This document shows positions 1 through 7,931 of a stretch of DNA of 59,353 bases, one piece after another. This stretch comes from Deltaproteobacteria bacterium (GTDB lineage: Bacteria > Desulfobacterota > Dissulfuribacteria > Dissulfuribacterales > QOAL01). A model generated the notes under the pieces. That model saw nothing but the letters and a program-made list of their open reading frames with translations. It was not told where the DNA came from and made no database searches. The first letter of the stretch is position 1. Every line of letters starts with the position of its first letter. The stretch covers positions 1 to 59,353 of the forward strand of contig JALVJO010000078.1 of NCBI GenBank assembly GCA_027028245.1, written 5' to 3'. The translations under genes were made by a program, and so were the position numbers.

Positions 1-2
1 GG

Positions 3-404
3 TACAATGGCCATGAAAAGAGGCTCTTCGGCTTTTCCTCCCTTACCACCAACAACCGCATGGAACTTCTGGCTGCCATAAGGGCCCTTGAGGCATTGAA
101 TCGTCCGTGCAGGGTGAGAATCACTACGGATTCCCAGTATGTCAAAAATGGAATCACGCAGTGGGTCCCTGGATGGAAGGCCAGAGGCTGGCGGCGGGCA
201 CGAAACAAGCCTGTAAAAAATGTTGACCTGTGGAAGAGACTCGACGAACTCTGCCGCAGGCACAAGGTCAGCTGGAACTGGGTACGCGGACACGCAGGAC
301 ACGCGGAAAATGAAATTGCTGACAAGCTGGCAACTACTGCCATAAAGAAAGGCCTGTCAGGCCAGATTGATGAAGATCTGGATGGGGTCCTGAGGGAATC
401 CTGA
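3..404 (+). CDS. rnhA: Ribonuclease HI, 5' end cut off by the window
   Basis: Degrades the RNA strand of RNA-DNA hybrids such as R-loops and primer remnants. The frame is open from base 3 and reads [22 protein letters not shown] before the first Met at 60, which matches internal RNase HI sequence, so that Met is not the start and the true start lies left of the window. Visible active-site elements are the Glu of NRMEL, the Asp of TDSQYV, the flexible-loop His of [10 protein letters not shown] and the Asp of ADKLA. The first catalytic Asp must lie upstream. The basic [20 protein letters not shown] stretch is the substrate-binding handle typical of proteobacterial enzymes. A short acidic tail (DEDLDG) follows. 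Identification is firm; only the N-terminus is missing. Confidence 0.95.
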   Translation, partial: YNGHEKRLFGFSSLTTNNRMELLAAIRALEALNRPCRVRITTDSQYVKNGITQWVPGWKARGWRRARNKPVKNVDLWKRLDELCRRHKVSWNWVRGHAGHAENEIADKLATTAIKKGLSGQIDEDLDGVLRES

Positions 405-422
405 GCAGATATTCTATCCCAG

Positions 423-456
423 GAAGCCTCGAATCGTCGAAGACCACCGAGGCTTC
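423..456 (+). terminator. Possible terminator hairpin after rnhA
   Basis: GAAGCCTCG (423-431) and CGAGGCTTC (448-456) form a perfect 9-bp stem with a 16-nt loop, 19 bases after the rnhA stop and between two convergent genes. No clean T-run follows on either strand, so intrinsic termination is only suggested by position and stem quality. Confidence 0.4.
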
Positions 457-487
457 TCCGGTTCAGTACTTCTTCCTGTCCGAGAAC

Positions 488-784
488 TTAAGATCTCAGG
501 GAAGAAAGTCTGTCTTCGATGGCCCTGAGCTTTTCTTCAAGCCAGGACTTTTCCTGTAAAAGGGCGTCCTTTTCCTGCCCTGGCTGCAGACCGCCCTGTC
601 TGCCCCAGCCAAGGCCTCTTTGGAAACCAGCAAGGCGCCTGCAAAATCCTGCACCCTGCCTGCGCCAGAAACCGCCGCCTCCGGCTCTTCCGGCTCCGCG
701 GGTCCCGAAACCGAAACAACGGCCCTGTCTCCATCCAGTGCCGGGTCCAGCGCCCATTGGTCCTGTTCTGTCAAATCCAGGCAT
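488..784 (-). CDS. DUF5320 family small Gly/Arg-rich protein
   Basis: A 98-residue protein of the DUF5320 type, recognised from its opening MPGFDRTGPMGAGPGTGWRQGR, a Gly/Arg/Phe-rich middle and a charged coiled-coil-like C-terminus (about residues 70-98: QEKDALLQEKSWLEEKLRAI). The family is common in anaerobic Desulfobacterota, Clostridia and archaea, often near dinitrogenase-iron-molybdenum-cofactor-type or redox genes. Its biochemical role is not established. The start is well supported: AAAGGAGGTG (minus strand) lies 8 nt before the ATG at 784. A second ATG just upstream in another frame is passed over for lack of homology. A good sigma-70-like promoter lies at 822-850. It is probably a single-gene unit. 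Confidence 0.85.
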   Translation of the reverse strand: MPGFDRTGPMGAGPGTGWRQGRCFGFGTRGAGRAGGGGFWRRQGAGFCRRLAGFQRGLGWGRQGGLQPGQEKDALLQEKSWLEEKLRAIEDRLSSLRS

Positions 785-821
785 TTCATTTCACCTCCTT
801 TCATATTGGCTTATGCTCATA

Positions 822-850
822 AATATAGTGAGCCTAAGACCAAAAATCAA
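822..850 (-). promoter_or_regulatory. Sigma-70-like promoter for the DUF5320 gene
   Basis: On the minus strand TTGATT (845-850), a 17-base spacer and TATATT (822-827) match -35/-10 spacing, 5 of 6 bases in the -10. The predicted start site falls near 815, giving a short leader of about 30 nt that includes the strong ribosome site. Confidence 0.5.
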
Positions 851-899
851 GAAATAATCTTAAGTGAAGCTGTTCTTGGACAGCAGTTGGGCAGGCTCA

Positions 900-1160
900 T
901 CACTCCATGCAGGAGCGCGGCCTTCCATCTCCATGCCTGTCAACCAGGGGTTTTACGTGAAATACCTTGTTCAGGAATATGGCCATGGGGCAGAATCCCG
1001 TAAGGGAAAATATTATCATGTTTATGCCAGCCAGGAGAGGCAGCGCCAGCCAGTAGCGATGCACAAATATGCCGAGGCCTGTGCCCGTCAGGACGACGGT
1101 GCCGGCAATGAGCCATATTATCCGTTCCAGGTACCATTTGTGAGTGGGTGCTCGATACAT
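900..1160 (-). CDS. DUF2892 (YgaP-like) two-helix membrane protein
   Basis: An 86-residue inner-membrane protein. It has two hydrophobic helices, about residues 12-32 (IIWLIAGTVVLTGTGLGIFV) and 37-60, and the family motif around GFCPMAIFLNKV. This matches DUF2892, the membrane part of YgaP-type rhodanese proteins, here standing alone without a rhodanese domain. The single Cys of GFCP is the family's conserved position. In YgaP the membrane domain supports persulfide/thiocyanate-related chemistry, but free-standing members have no defined role. The C-terminal tail (VDRHGDGRPRSCME) is hydrophilic. It lies 115 bases upstream of the DUF5320 gene on the same strand, but that gene has its own promoter, so they need not be co-transcribed. 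Confidence 0.8.
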   Translation of the reverse strand: MYRAPTHKWYLERIIWLIAGTVVLTGTGLGIFVHRYWLALPLLAGINMIIFSLTGFCPMAIFLNKVFHVKPLVDRHGDGRPRSCME

Positions 1161-1285
1161 ATTTCAGCCTCCGTTAATGAAACAGCGAACTTGCATGGAA
1201 AGGTTCTTTCATTCATTTATGAGGTCATAAAGACATTTTTCAAAGATGCACTTGCCATAAAGATTTGAAGGCAGACACTGCCTGG

Positions 1286-1942
1286 TCAGACCTTTAAGGG
1301 AGGCGCCTTGCCTTCCATGCGAAGTGCCAGGTTGTTCCAGTCTATTTCGTGGAGATTTTGAACCTGGCTGTCAAGAAAGCCCGATCTGGCAGCCAGTTTT
1401 CTCTTGGCCCTGTCCTTTATGCCGTGAAACGGCAGCATGGCGGCAACGGCCCTGGTCTTGAATTTGTCATCCGGGGTCAAAACGTCGCCTCTTCTTGTAT
1501 AGTAGGGGTCTTCACCAGGCTCACAGGGGCGGTTGAAGACGTTGAAATGTCGGCATGCAAGAGGCCTCATGGGATGAATGCTGCAGGCCTTGTTTATGAG
1601 AAACGGGCAGGGACTTCCCTTTTTGAAACCGGCAAGCTGTCTTTTGAGTTCGATCCTTTCGGGTCCCATGAACTTTTCTATGACGTACCAGTATATGCCT
1701 ACAACTTCCAGAGGATAAACCGGAATGGTTACATGGGTGGCACAGCAGCTGGAACACCCCTTGGCACAAGCCAGGGTCTCACCCCTTGAAATCCTTTTCT
1801 GTATAGCAAAGGCAATGCCCTTATCTGCAATGTGGTAGGCATCCAACAGCATGGGCAGCCACTTTACTGAGGTCTCTTCCGGGAATGAAAGCCTTTCAGG
1901 ATAGGATTTGGACCTTGCCCTTAATCTTTTCTTTCTCCTCAT
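1286..1942 (-). CDS. YkgJ-family cysteine-cluster protein
   Basis: A 218-residue soluble protein with the CxxxCxxCC-type pattern of the YkgJ/zinc-or-iron-chelating family (PF03692). It reads CAKGCSSCC near residues 59-67, then CPFLINKACSIHPMRPLACR around residues 111-130 and a further Cys at NRPCEP. These eight or so cysteines are positioned to bind an Fe-S or Zn cluster. The catalytic role of the family is unknown. The basic N-terminus (MRRKKRLRARSK) may bind nucleic acid or be disordered. It lies 66 bases downstream of cbiB on the same strand, so it may be read through from cobQ-cbiB, though nothing ties it to cobalamin. Confidence 0.8.
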   Translation of the reverse strand: MRRKKRLRARSKSYPERLSFPEETSVKWLPMLLDAYHIADKGIAFAIQKRISRGETLACAKGCSSCCATHVTIPVYPLEVVGIYWYVIEKFMGPERIELKRQLAGFKKGSPCPFLINKACSIHPMRPLACRHFNVFNRPCEPGEDPYYTRRGDVLTPDDKFKTRAVAAMLPFHGIKDRAKRKLAARSGFLDSQVQNLHEIDWNNLALRMEGKAPPLKV

Positions 1943-2008
1943 GGCCTTGAATATAACAGAATAAGAGGAAGGTTTCCTTAACTATTCGCCGGTCTGAAAA
2001 AATTGAGC

Positions 2009-2986
2009 TCAGGACAACACAAAAACCAGCCCCGGGACCAGTAAGATTGAGAAAAACAGCAGGCCTGATGCATACAGCAGTCTGACAGACTGCCCAATAT
2101 GGCTGGCAGAAGGCCTCATGCCGCCTCTGTTTATGTCTGGATACTTTCTGACCTTTCCATGGTAAGACACCTCGCCGCCAAGTTTTACATTGAGGGCAGC
2201 TGCAAAGGCTGCTTCCGGGAGTCCGGAATTCGGACTTTGGTGGAGATGTCCGCAGGCTGAAACACAGGAAAACACCTTCTCAGGGTTTGAGCCTGTGATG
2301 AAGGAGCAAAGTGCTGTTATCGGCACACTCAGCCTGGCAGGTATGAAATTGGCAATATCATCCAATCTGGCAGCCAGCCAGCCGAATCTTTTGTACCTTT
2401 CGTTCTTGTACCCTATCATGGAATCAAGGGTACTGATCATCTTGAAACAGATACAAAGAGCAGGCCCGCCAAGGGCTCCGTAAAAAAACGGGGACATGAT
2501 GCCGTCAACCAGGTTTTCAGCAACGGTTTCAATGGCGGCCTTTGAAATATCTTCTTCGTCCATCTGTCCGGTATCCCTGCTTACCAGCATGGATACCTGT
2601 TTTCTTGCACCTTTGATATCACCCTGTTCCAGAAGTCTCTGCACCTTGATGGCTTCATCTGCCAAGCATCTAAGGCTGATGCTGAAATAGACTGCAGCAG
2701 ACGACAGGATAAGATAGGCTGCATAGTGAAAGGCTTCGACCAGGTGAAAGAACAATAGAGATGAAATATAGGTTCCAAACACCAGTCCCAGAGTCAACAG
2801 GGAGCCTGAAAGGGTTTCAGAACCAAGGTATGCCCTTGCAATCTTCTCAGAGGCATTTATAAGTGCCCCCATAAATCTTACAGGGTGCGGAAGCTCTTCC
2901 CTGTCACCAAGAAGAAGGTCAAGGCATATTGACGTAAAAAGAACTGCCGTTCCGGTTCCTGTCAGGAAAAATGGAAGCTCAATCAT
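2009..2986 (-). CDS. cbiB: Adenosylcobinamide-phosphate synthase (CbiB/CobD)
   Basis: Attaches aminopropanol (or its phosphate) to the f-propionate of adenosylcobyric acid, giving cobinamide(-phosphate). It is an integral inner-membrane protein of the late cobalamin pathway. The 325 residues match the family's usual ~320. Hallmarks are DLLLGDREELPHPVRFMG near the N-terminus, the SRDTGQMDEEDISKAAIETVAENLVDG block and the GYKNERYKRFGWLAARLDDIANFIPAR segment. Several hydrophobic helices occur at both ends. The start overlaps the end of cobQ by 8 bases, so the two are translationally coupled in one operon and act in consecutive steps. Confidence 0.95.
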   Translation of the reverse strand: MIELPFFLTGTGTAVLFTSICLDLLLGDREELPHPVRFMGALINASEKIARAYLGSETLSGSLLTLGLVFGTYISSLLFFHLVEAFHYAAYLILSSAAVYFSISLRCLADEAIKVQRLLEQGDIKGARKQVSMLVSRDTGQMDEEDISKAAIETVAENLVDGIMSPFFYGALGGPALCICFKMISTLDSMIGYKNERYKRFGWLAARLDDIANFIPARLSVPITALCSFITGSNPEKVFSCVSACGHLHQSPNSGLPEAAFAAALNVKLGGEVSYHGKVRKYPDINRGGMRPSASHIGQSVRLLYASGLLFFSILLVPGLVFVLS

Positions 2987-4484
2987 CTATCAGTTCAATC
3001 AGCCTTTCTACACGGGCAGAATTTTCCAGCCAGTCTGCCAGCTGGTCAAACTGTCTCTTTCTGAAATCCCTGTAGTTGAAAACCTCTTTCTGCTCCGGCA
3101 GGCCCCAGGATCTTCGGATGAAGTTCAACAGCCTTGTTCTGAATTCGTCGTTTTCGAAAATGCCGTGGAGATAAGTGCCAAGCACCCGCTTGTCAGGATC
3201 AAACACCCCTGTTTCCGGGCCTAGACCTATTCCAAAGGCCATGTCTGCTGCATGTTCCAGGCACCTGGTTGTTCCCATGTGTATTTCATAACCTTCTACC
3301 GGCATGGGCTCATGAGAAAGGGCGGGGTTTGAGATAGCCAATTTTACCTGCCTCAGGGTCTTTTGCCTTTTCATCCTTGTATGCACAGGCAGAAGCCCCA
3401 GTCCGGCGGAGCTGTCGGGAGAGCCGTCACTGCCGTGTTCGTCATCGATATAGCGGCCGAGCATTTGGTATCCGCCGCAGATACCCATTATGAAGGTGCC
3501 TTGCTGCTGGAATCTTTCAAGCGCAATGTCCCAGCCCTTGTCTTTTAAAAACCTCAGGTCTGGTATGGTGGTCTTGGTACCCGGGATTATCACCAGGTGA
3601 CTGCCTTCTGCCTCCTCAGGCATTGTTGCAAGCTTCAGCCTTACACCGGGCTCGTGGGAAAGGGGAGAAAAGTCCGTGAAATTACTGATCCTCGGAAGTT
3701 TTATGATTGACACGTGCAGGTCCTGAACAGAGGTCCTGCAGGACGTGATGTTTTCCACAAAGACTCCGTCTTCTTCATCCACGTGAATATGAGTAAACCA
3801 TGGCAGGACTCCAAGAATCGGGACGGGATTTATTTTGGCAAACATGTCTATTCCCGGCTCCAGCAGGCGGACATCTCCCCTGAATTTGTTGATGAGAAAG
3901 CCCTTTACGAGGCTGCGGTGTTCGTCTTGGATGAGATCGAATGTCCCTTTGAGCGAAGCAAAGACCCCGCCCTTATCTATGTCTGCCACTATAATTACCG
4001 AGGCACAGGCATATTCCGCCATCTTCATGTTTACAATGTCGGTCTTCTGGAGATTAATTTCAGCAGGGCTTCCTGCACCTTCTATTACCAGGACATCAAA
4101 ATCCCTTGAAAGACCTTTATATGCCTTCTTTACCACCTCCCAATGGACCCGGGATCGTTCATAGTAATCAGCTGCGGAAAGATGTTCATGGGGCCTGCCC
4201 ATGAGGATGACCTGGCTTTTGGAATCCCCTGTGGGCTTAAGCAGCACCGGATTCATCCTGGCATCAGGTTCGAGGCCGCAGGCCTCGGCCTGAAATACCT
4301 GGGCCCTGCCCATTTCCCTGCCGTCAGCGGTAACAAATGAATTAAGTGCCATGTTCTGGGCCTTGAAAGGGGCTACGCTGTACCCCATTCTTTTGAGCAG
4401 GCGGCAGAAGGCAGCGGCAACTATGCTCTTGCCGACTCCCGACCCGGTACCCTGGAACATTATGCTTTTTGCATGTCTTTTCAT
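2979..4484 (-). CDS. cobQ: Cobyric acid synthase
   Basis: Uses glutamine and ATP to amidate side chains b, d, e and g of adenosylcobyrinic acid a,c-diamide, giving adenosylcobyric acid. The 501 residues show a CobQ-type P-loop (FQGTGSGVGKSIVAAAFCR), the GREMGRAQVFQAEACG and MNPVLLKP motifs, and a C-terminal glutaminase domain with nucleophile Cys in GICGGYQMLG and the catalytic His in YLHGIFEN. The start MKRHAKSIMFQGTGSG fits family length. It is the promoter-proximal gene of cobQ-cbiB. The 340-base upstream region was scanned for a cobalamin riboswitch B12 box on the correct strand and none was seen, so B12 feedback is not evident from sequence. Confidence 0.96.
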   Translation of the reverse strand: MKRHAKSIMFQGTGSGVGKSIVAAAFCRLLKRMGYSVAPFKAQNMALNSFVTADGREMGRAQVFQAEACGLEPDARMNPVLLKPTGDSKSQVILMGRPHEHLSAADYYERSRVHWEVVKKAYKGLSRDFDVLVIEGAGSPAEINLQKTDIVNMKMAEYACASVIIVADIDKGGVFASLKGTFDLIQDEHRSLVKGFLINKFRGDVRLLEPGIDMFAKINPVPILGVLPWFTHIHVDEEDGVFVENITSCRTSVQDLHVSIIKLPRISNFTDFSPLSHEPGVRLKLATMPEEAEGSHLVIIPGTKTTIPDLRFLKDKGWDIALERFQQQGTFIMGICGGYQMLGRYIDDEHGSDGSPDSSAGLGLLPVHTRMKRQKTLRQVKLAISNPALSHEPMPVEGYEIHMGTTRCLEHAADMAFGIGLGPETGVFDPDKRVLGTYLHGIFENDEFRTRLLNFIRRSWGLPEQKEVFNYRDFRKRQFDQLADWLENSARVERLIELIDD

Positions 4485-4592
4485 AGAAACTGGTGCCCGT
4501 GCCCCTGCATATTGGTGAAAAAAGATCAGCTCCTTTCGAGGTTAGAATAAAGAAATGTGCTTTGCAATTAAATTGTTTGGCGGCTGAAAAGC

Positions 4593-4621
4593 TTGAATTA
4601 AGGCAGCTGTTGAATTAAATA
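4593..4621 (+). promoter_or_regulatory. Possible promoter for the hisS leader
   Basis: TTGAAT (4593-4598), 17 bases, then TAAATA (4616-4621). The spacing is right but both hexamers are imperfect. The implied start near 4628 would place the foldable region 4656-4788 in the transcript ahead of hisS. Confidence 0.3.
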
Positions 4622-4655
4622 TGTAGAAATTCTTTAACCAATAGTTGCTTGTTCC

Positions 4656-4788
4656 CTGCAGCCCTGCCCAGGCAACCGGACGATTCGGTTACTTTCCCAT
4701 AAAAATCCAGGATAGCAGCATTGAGCAGATGCCTTTTCAAATGCTGCTGAAGCTGGGGATTGACCACCGCTTTTGCAGGGCAGCGCAG
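4656..4788 (+). ncRNA. Candidate structured RNA (long irregular hairpin) upstream of hisS
   Basis: This noncoding stretch folds into a long bulged hairpin. The outer stem pairs CTGC (4656-4659) with GCAG (4785-4788) and GCCCTGC (4661-4667) with GCAGGGC (4775-4781). A small side hairpin is AACCG/CGGTT around 4675-4690. An inner arm pairs AATCCAG with CTGGGGATT (GG bulge). The apical stem is a perfect 9 bp, AGCAGCATT (4714-4722) with AATGCTGCT (4740-4748). The overall shape, closing stem then large internal bubble then terminal stem, resembles 6S RNA. A structured hisS leader is equally possible. No T-box core motif was seen. Function and strand are unproven. Confidence 0.35.
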
Positions 4789-4823
4789 TGCTTCTTTAAT
4801 TCAGAAAGTTTGAGGATAGGTCT

Positions 4824-6095
4824 GTGGCTATTAAGGCAATAAGAGGATTCAAGGATATACTCCCCGAGGAGGCATGTTCCAGGGTCAGACTGGAAGAAAC
4901 GGCAAGGCAGGTCTTTGCCCTTTGCGGGATTGATGAGATCAGGACCCCTGTGCTTGAAAAGACAGAGGTCTTTAAGAGGGGAATAGGCGAACACACCGAC
5001 ATAGTTGAAAAGGAGATGTACACCTTTCAGGATCGCAACGGTGAATCCCTCACCCTGCGGCCCGAGGCAACTGCCGGTATAATAAGGGCGGTTGTGGAAC
5101 ACAAGCTCCACGGCACCGCACCTCTTTTGAAGCTTTTCACCATGGGGCCCATGTTCAGGCATGAAAGGCCGCAGAAGGGCAGGCTTCGGCAGTTTCACCA
5201 GGTGAACGTGGAATACCTGGGTTCAAGTGAGCCTCCTGCAGATGCGGAAATCATCTGGCTTGCATGGGAGATCGTAACAAGGCTTGCCGGCAGTGAAGAC
5301 CTTCTGGTGGAGATCAATTCTCTCGGGTGTGAAAAGTGCAGGCCTGTTCACAGGAAAGAGCTGATGCTCTACCTGGAAAACAACCAGCAGGATCTGTGCG
5401 AAGACTGCAGGCGCAGGATGAAGGTCAACCCCCTGAGGATCTTTGACTGCAAGAATGAGGAATGCAGGCGGAATCTCATACTGGCACCTGTCATGAAGCA
5501 TTACCTGTGCCCTGACTGCGCCAGTCATCTGGGCATGGTGCTGGACATACTTGAAGCATATGGAGTTCCCTTTGTCCAGAATCCCTACCTGGTCAGGGGG
5601 CTGGATTATTATGTCAGGACAACCTTTGAAATCACATCCCGGAAGCTCGGTGCCCAGAGTACCGTAGCTGCAGGCGGCCGCTATGACGGGCTTGTAAAGC
5701 TCATGGGAGGCCCTGATATACCAGGGGTGGGAATGGCAGTAGGGGTGGAAAGACTGCTTCTTCTCATGGGTGAAGCTGAATCCAGAAAGGGTATAGATCT
5801 TTTTATTGCTGCACTGGGCAGGGAGCCAAGAGACGAGGCATATTACTGGATCGGCTATCTCAGGCGGCATGGTATCAGCGTGGAGTTTTCATTTGCAGAC
5901 AAGAGCCTCAAGGCCCAGATGAAACAGGCGGACAAGTCGGGAGCCCGGTACTGCCTGATTTTCGGCGAAAATGAATTGGACAGCGAAAGGGCAATCCTGA
6001 GGGATATGAAAACAAAGGAACAGGAAGAAATAGATCTTGATGATCTTCCTGAAGCCCTGGTAGACAGGATTTCGAACCAAAGCGCAGGAGAATAA
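4824..6095 (+). CDS. hisS: Histidyl-tRNA synthetase
   Basis: Charges tRNA-His with histidine in the cytoplasm. The 423 residues are normal for bacterial class II HisRS. Recognisable elements are the N-terminal AIRGFKDILPEE, motif 1 around IRTPVLEKTEVFKRGIGE, the TLRPEATAGIIRA block, motif 2 FRHERPQKGRLRQFHQ, the histidine-specific GLDYYVRTTFEI and motif 3 GVGMAVGVERLLLL, followed by the anticodon-binding domain. Translation starts at GTG 4824. The preceding GAGGA (4812-4816) is well spaced and family N-termini begin at this point. A Cys-rich insert (CEKCRPVHRK, CEDCRRR, CKNEECRR, CPDC) between the catalytic halves could bind zinc. aspS follows 4 bases later. Confidence 0.97.
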   Translation: MAIKAIRGFKDILPEEACSRVRLEETARQVFALCGIDEIRTPVLEKTEVFKRGIGEHTDIVEKEMYTFQDRNGESLTLRPEATAGIIRAVVEHKLHGTAPLLKLFTMGPMFRHERPQKGRLRQFHQVNVEYLGSSEPPADAEIIWLAWEIVTRLAGSEDLLVEINSLGCEKCRPVHRKELMLYLENNQQDLCEDCRRRMKVNPLRIFDCKNEECRRNLILAPVMKHYLCPDCASHLGMVLDILEAYGVPFVQNPYLVRGLDYYVRTTFEITSRKLGAQSTVAAGGRYDGLVKLMGGPDIPGVGMAVGVERLLLLMGEAESRKGIDLFIAALGREPRDEAYYWIGYLRRHGISVEFSFADKSLKAQMKQADKSGARYCLIFGENELDSERAILRDMKTKEQEEIDLDDLPEALVDRISNQSAGE

Positions 6096-6099
6096 GAAA

Positions 6100-7899
6100 A
6101 TGGAACCAATGGGAGAGCTTAAACGCACCCATGATTGTTACAGCATCACTGAGGAAAGCCTTGAGACAGAAGTGGTGCTCATGGGGTGGGTGCACAGGCG
6201 GCGTGACCACGGTGGCCTGATATTCGTGGATTTGAGAGACAGAAAAGGGATTACCCAGGTGGTATTTGCCCCTGAAGTAGATGAAAAATCGCATCAGAAG
6301 GCACATTCCCTCAGGAGCGAGTATGTTATCGCCGTCAGGGGCAGGGTGAGAAGGCGGCCCGAAGGAATGGAGAACCCTAAAATAAAGACGGGCATGGTAG
6401 AAGTGGCCTGCCTGGAGCTTAGGATACTCAATACCTCCAAGACACCTCCCTTTCCACTGGAAGAAGAAAAGGAGGTCTCGGAAAGCGTCCGCCTCAAATA
6501 CCGTTATATTGATCTCAGAAAGCCGCACATGGTTGAAAATCTTACCCTGAGGCACTCGGTATGCCAGGCCATGAGGGAATTTTTGAACCAGCATGATTTT
6601 CTCGAGATAGAAACCCCTATGCTCACAAGAAGCACCCCGGAGGGTGCCAGGGACTACCTTGTGCCAAGCCGCGTGAATCCAGGCAGGTTTTATGCCCTGC
6701 CGCAGTCCCCGCAGCTTTTCAAGCAGATACTCATGATCTCCGGCATGGAAAGATATTACCAGATAGTCCGCTGTTTCCGGGACGAGGACTTGCGGGCTGA
6801 CAGGCAGCCGGAGTTCACCCAGCTGGATATGGAGCTTTCATTTGTCAACGAGGAAGGGATCATGGACCTCATAGAGGGTCTTATCACCCATGTATTTTCA
6901 AGAACCCTCGGGATAGAGCTGAACACCCCTTTCCCAAGACTCACCTATCAGGAGGCCATGGACAGGTTCGGTACCGACAGACCCGATACAAGGTTTGGTC
7001 TTGAACTTGTGGATATCACGGATATAGCTGCCGGCTGCGGGCTTAAGGTCTTTAACACCATAGTTGAAAAAGGCGGAGTGGTGCGCGCCGTAAATGCCAA
7101 GGGCATGGCAGATCTTTCCAGGAAGGACCTGGATGTACTTACAGAATTCGCCCAGTCCTTTGGTGCAAAGGGCCTTGCATGGGTCAAGATAAAGGAAGAC
7201 CGGAGCTGGCAGTCCCCCATAGCGAAATTTTTCAAACCAGAAGAGCAGGAAGCTGTAATGACAAGGCTGTCGGCAGCCCCTGGAGACATACTCTTTTTCG
7301 GGGCAGACAGCAGAAGTACCGTGGACCGCGTGCTGGGCGAACTGAGGCTTGAACTTGCCAGGCGGAGGAACCTGATACCTGAAAAGGATTTTAATTTTGT
7401 CTGGGTAACCCATTTTCCCCTGCTGGAATTTGACGAGGATGAGGGACGTTTCAAGGCCCTTCACCATCCCTTTACAGCCCCGAGCAGGGAAGACTTGGAC
7501 CTCCTGGAGGAAGATCCCGCACGGGTTCGTTCCAGGGCCTACGATCTTGTATTAAACGGCATAGAAATAGGCGGTGGCAGCATTCGTATCCACCAGGAGG
7601 CAGTTCAAAAAAGGGTTTTCAATGCACTCAACATAGGCGATGAAGAGGCAGAGGAAAAATTCGGTTTCCTTCTCGAGGCCTTGACCCTTGGTGCGCCTCC
7701 TCACGGCGGTATAGCCTTCGGCCTGGACAGGCTTGTAATGCTCATGGCCGGGCGGGAGACAATAAGGGATGTCATCGCATTTCCAAAGACCCAGAAGGCC
7801 CAGTGCCTCATGACCAGGGCACCTGCCCATGTCAGCATGGCCCAGCTTGCAGAGCTCTATCTGCGGCCTGACTGGAAACAGGAGGAAGGGCAGACCTGA
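6100..7899 (+). CDS. aspS: Aspartyl-tRNA synthetase (bacterial type)
   Basis: Charges tRNA-Asp, and probably also tRNA-Asn if the enzyme is non-discriminating, which sequence alone does not settle. The 599 residues carry an N-terminal OB anticodon-binding fold (VVLMGWVHRRRDHGGLIFVDLRDR), class II motif 1 around FLEIETPMLTRSTPEGARDYL, motif 2 (YYQIVRCFRDEDLRADRQPEFTQLD), the bacterial GAD insertion domain (about residues 290-410) and motif 3 (GIAFGLDRLVMLM). The start is the ATG 4 bases after the hisS stop, consistent with coupling. Synteny hisS-aspS is common in Desulfobacterota. Confidence 0.97.
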   Translation: MEPMGELKRTHDCYSITEESLETEVVLMGWVHRRRDHGGLIFVDLRDRKGITQVVFAPEVDEKSHQKAHSLRSEYVIAVRGRVRRRPEGMENPKIKTGMVEVACLELRILNTSKTPPFPLEEEKEVSESVRLKYRYIDLRKPHMVENLTLRHSVCQAMREFLNQHDFLEIETPMLTRSTPEGARDYLVPSRVNPGRFYALPQSPQLFKQILMISGMERYYQIVRCFRDEDLRADRQPEFTQLDMELSFVNEEGIMDLIEGLITHVFSRTLGIELNTPFPRLTYQEAMDRFGTDRPDTRFGLELVDITDIAAGCGLKVFNTIVEKGGVVRAVNAKGMADLSRKDLDVLTEFAQSFGAKGLAWVKIKEDRSWQSPIAKFFKPEEQEAVMTRLSAAPGDILFFGADSRSTVDRVLGELRLELARRRNLIPEKDFNFVWVTHFPLLEFDEDEGRFKALHHPFTAPSREDLDLLEEDPARVRSRAYDLVLNGIEIGGGSIRIHQEAVQKRVFNALNIGDEEAEEKFGFLLEALTLGAPPHGGIAFGLDRLVMLMAGRETIRDVIAFPKTQKAQCLMTRAPAHVSMAQLAELYLRPDWKQEEGQT

Positions 7900-7931
7900 T
7901 TATTAACGATCGGATTTAACAGGAGAAAAAT

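Noticed and set aside
496-804. Alternative frame over the DUF5320 gene beginning MKGGEMKCL
   Set aside because: Start overlaps the ribosome site of the DUF5320 frame, and its sequence resembles no family.
4485-4823. Cobalamin riboswitch for cobQ or T-box for hisS
   Set aside because: No B12 box on the minus strand and no T-box core motif on the plus strand were seen.
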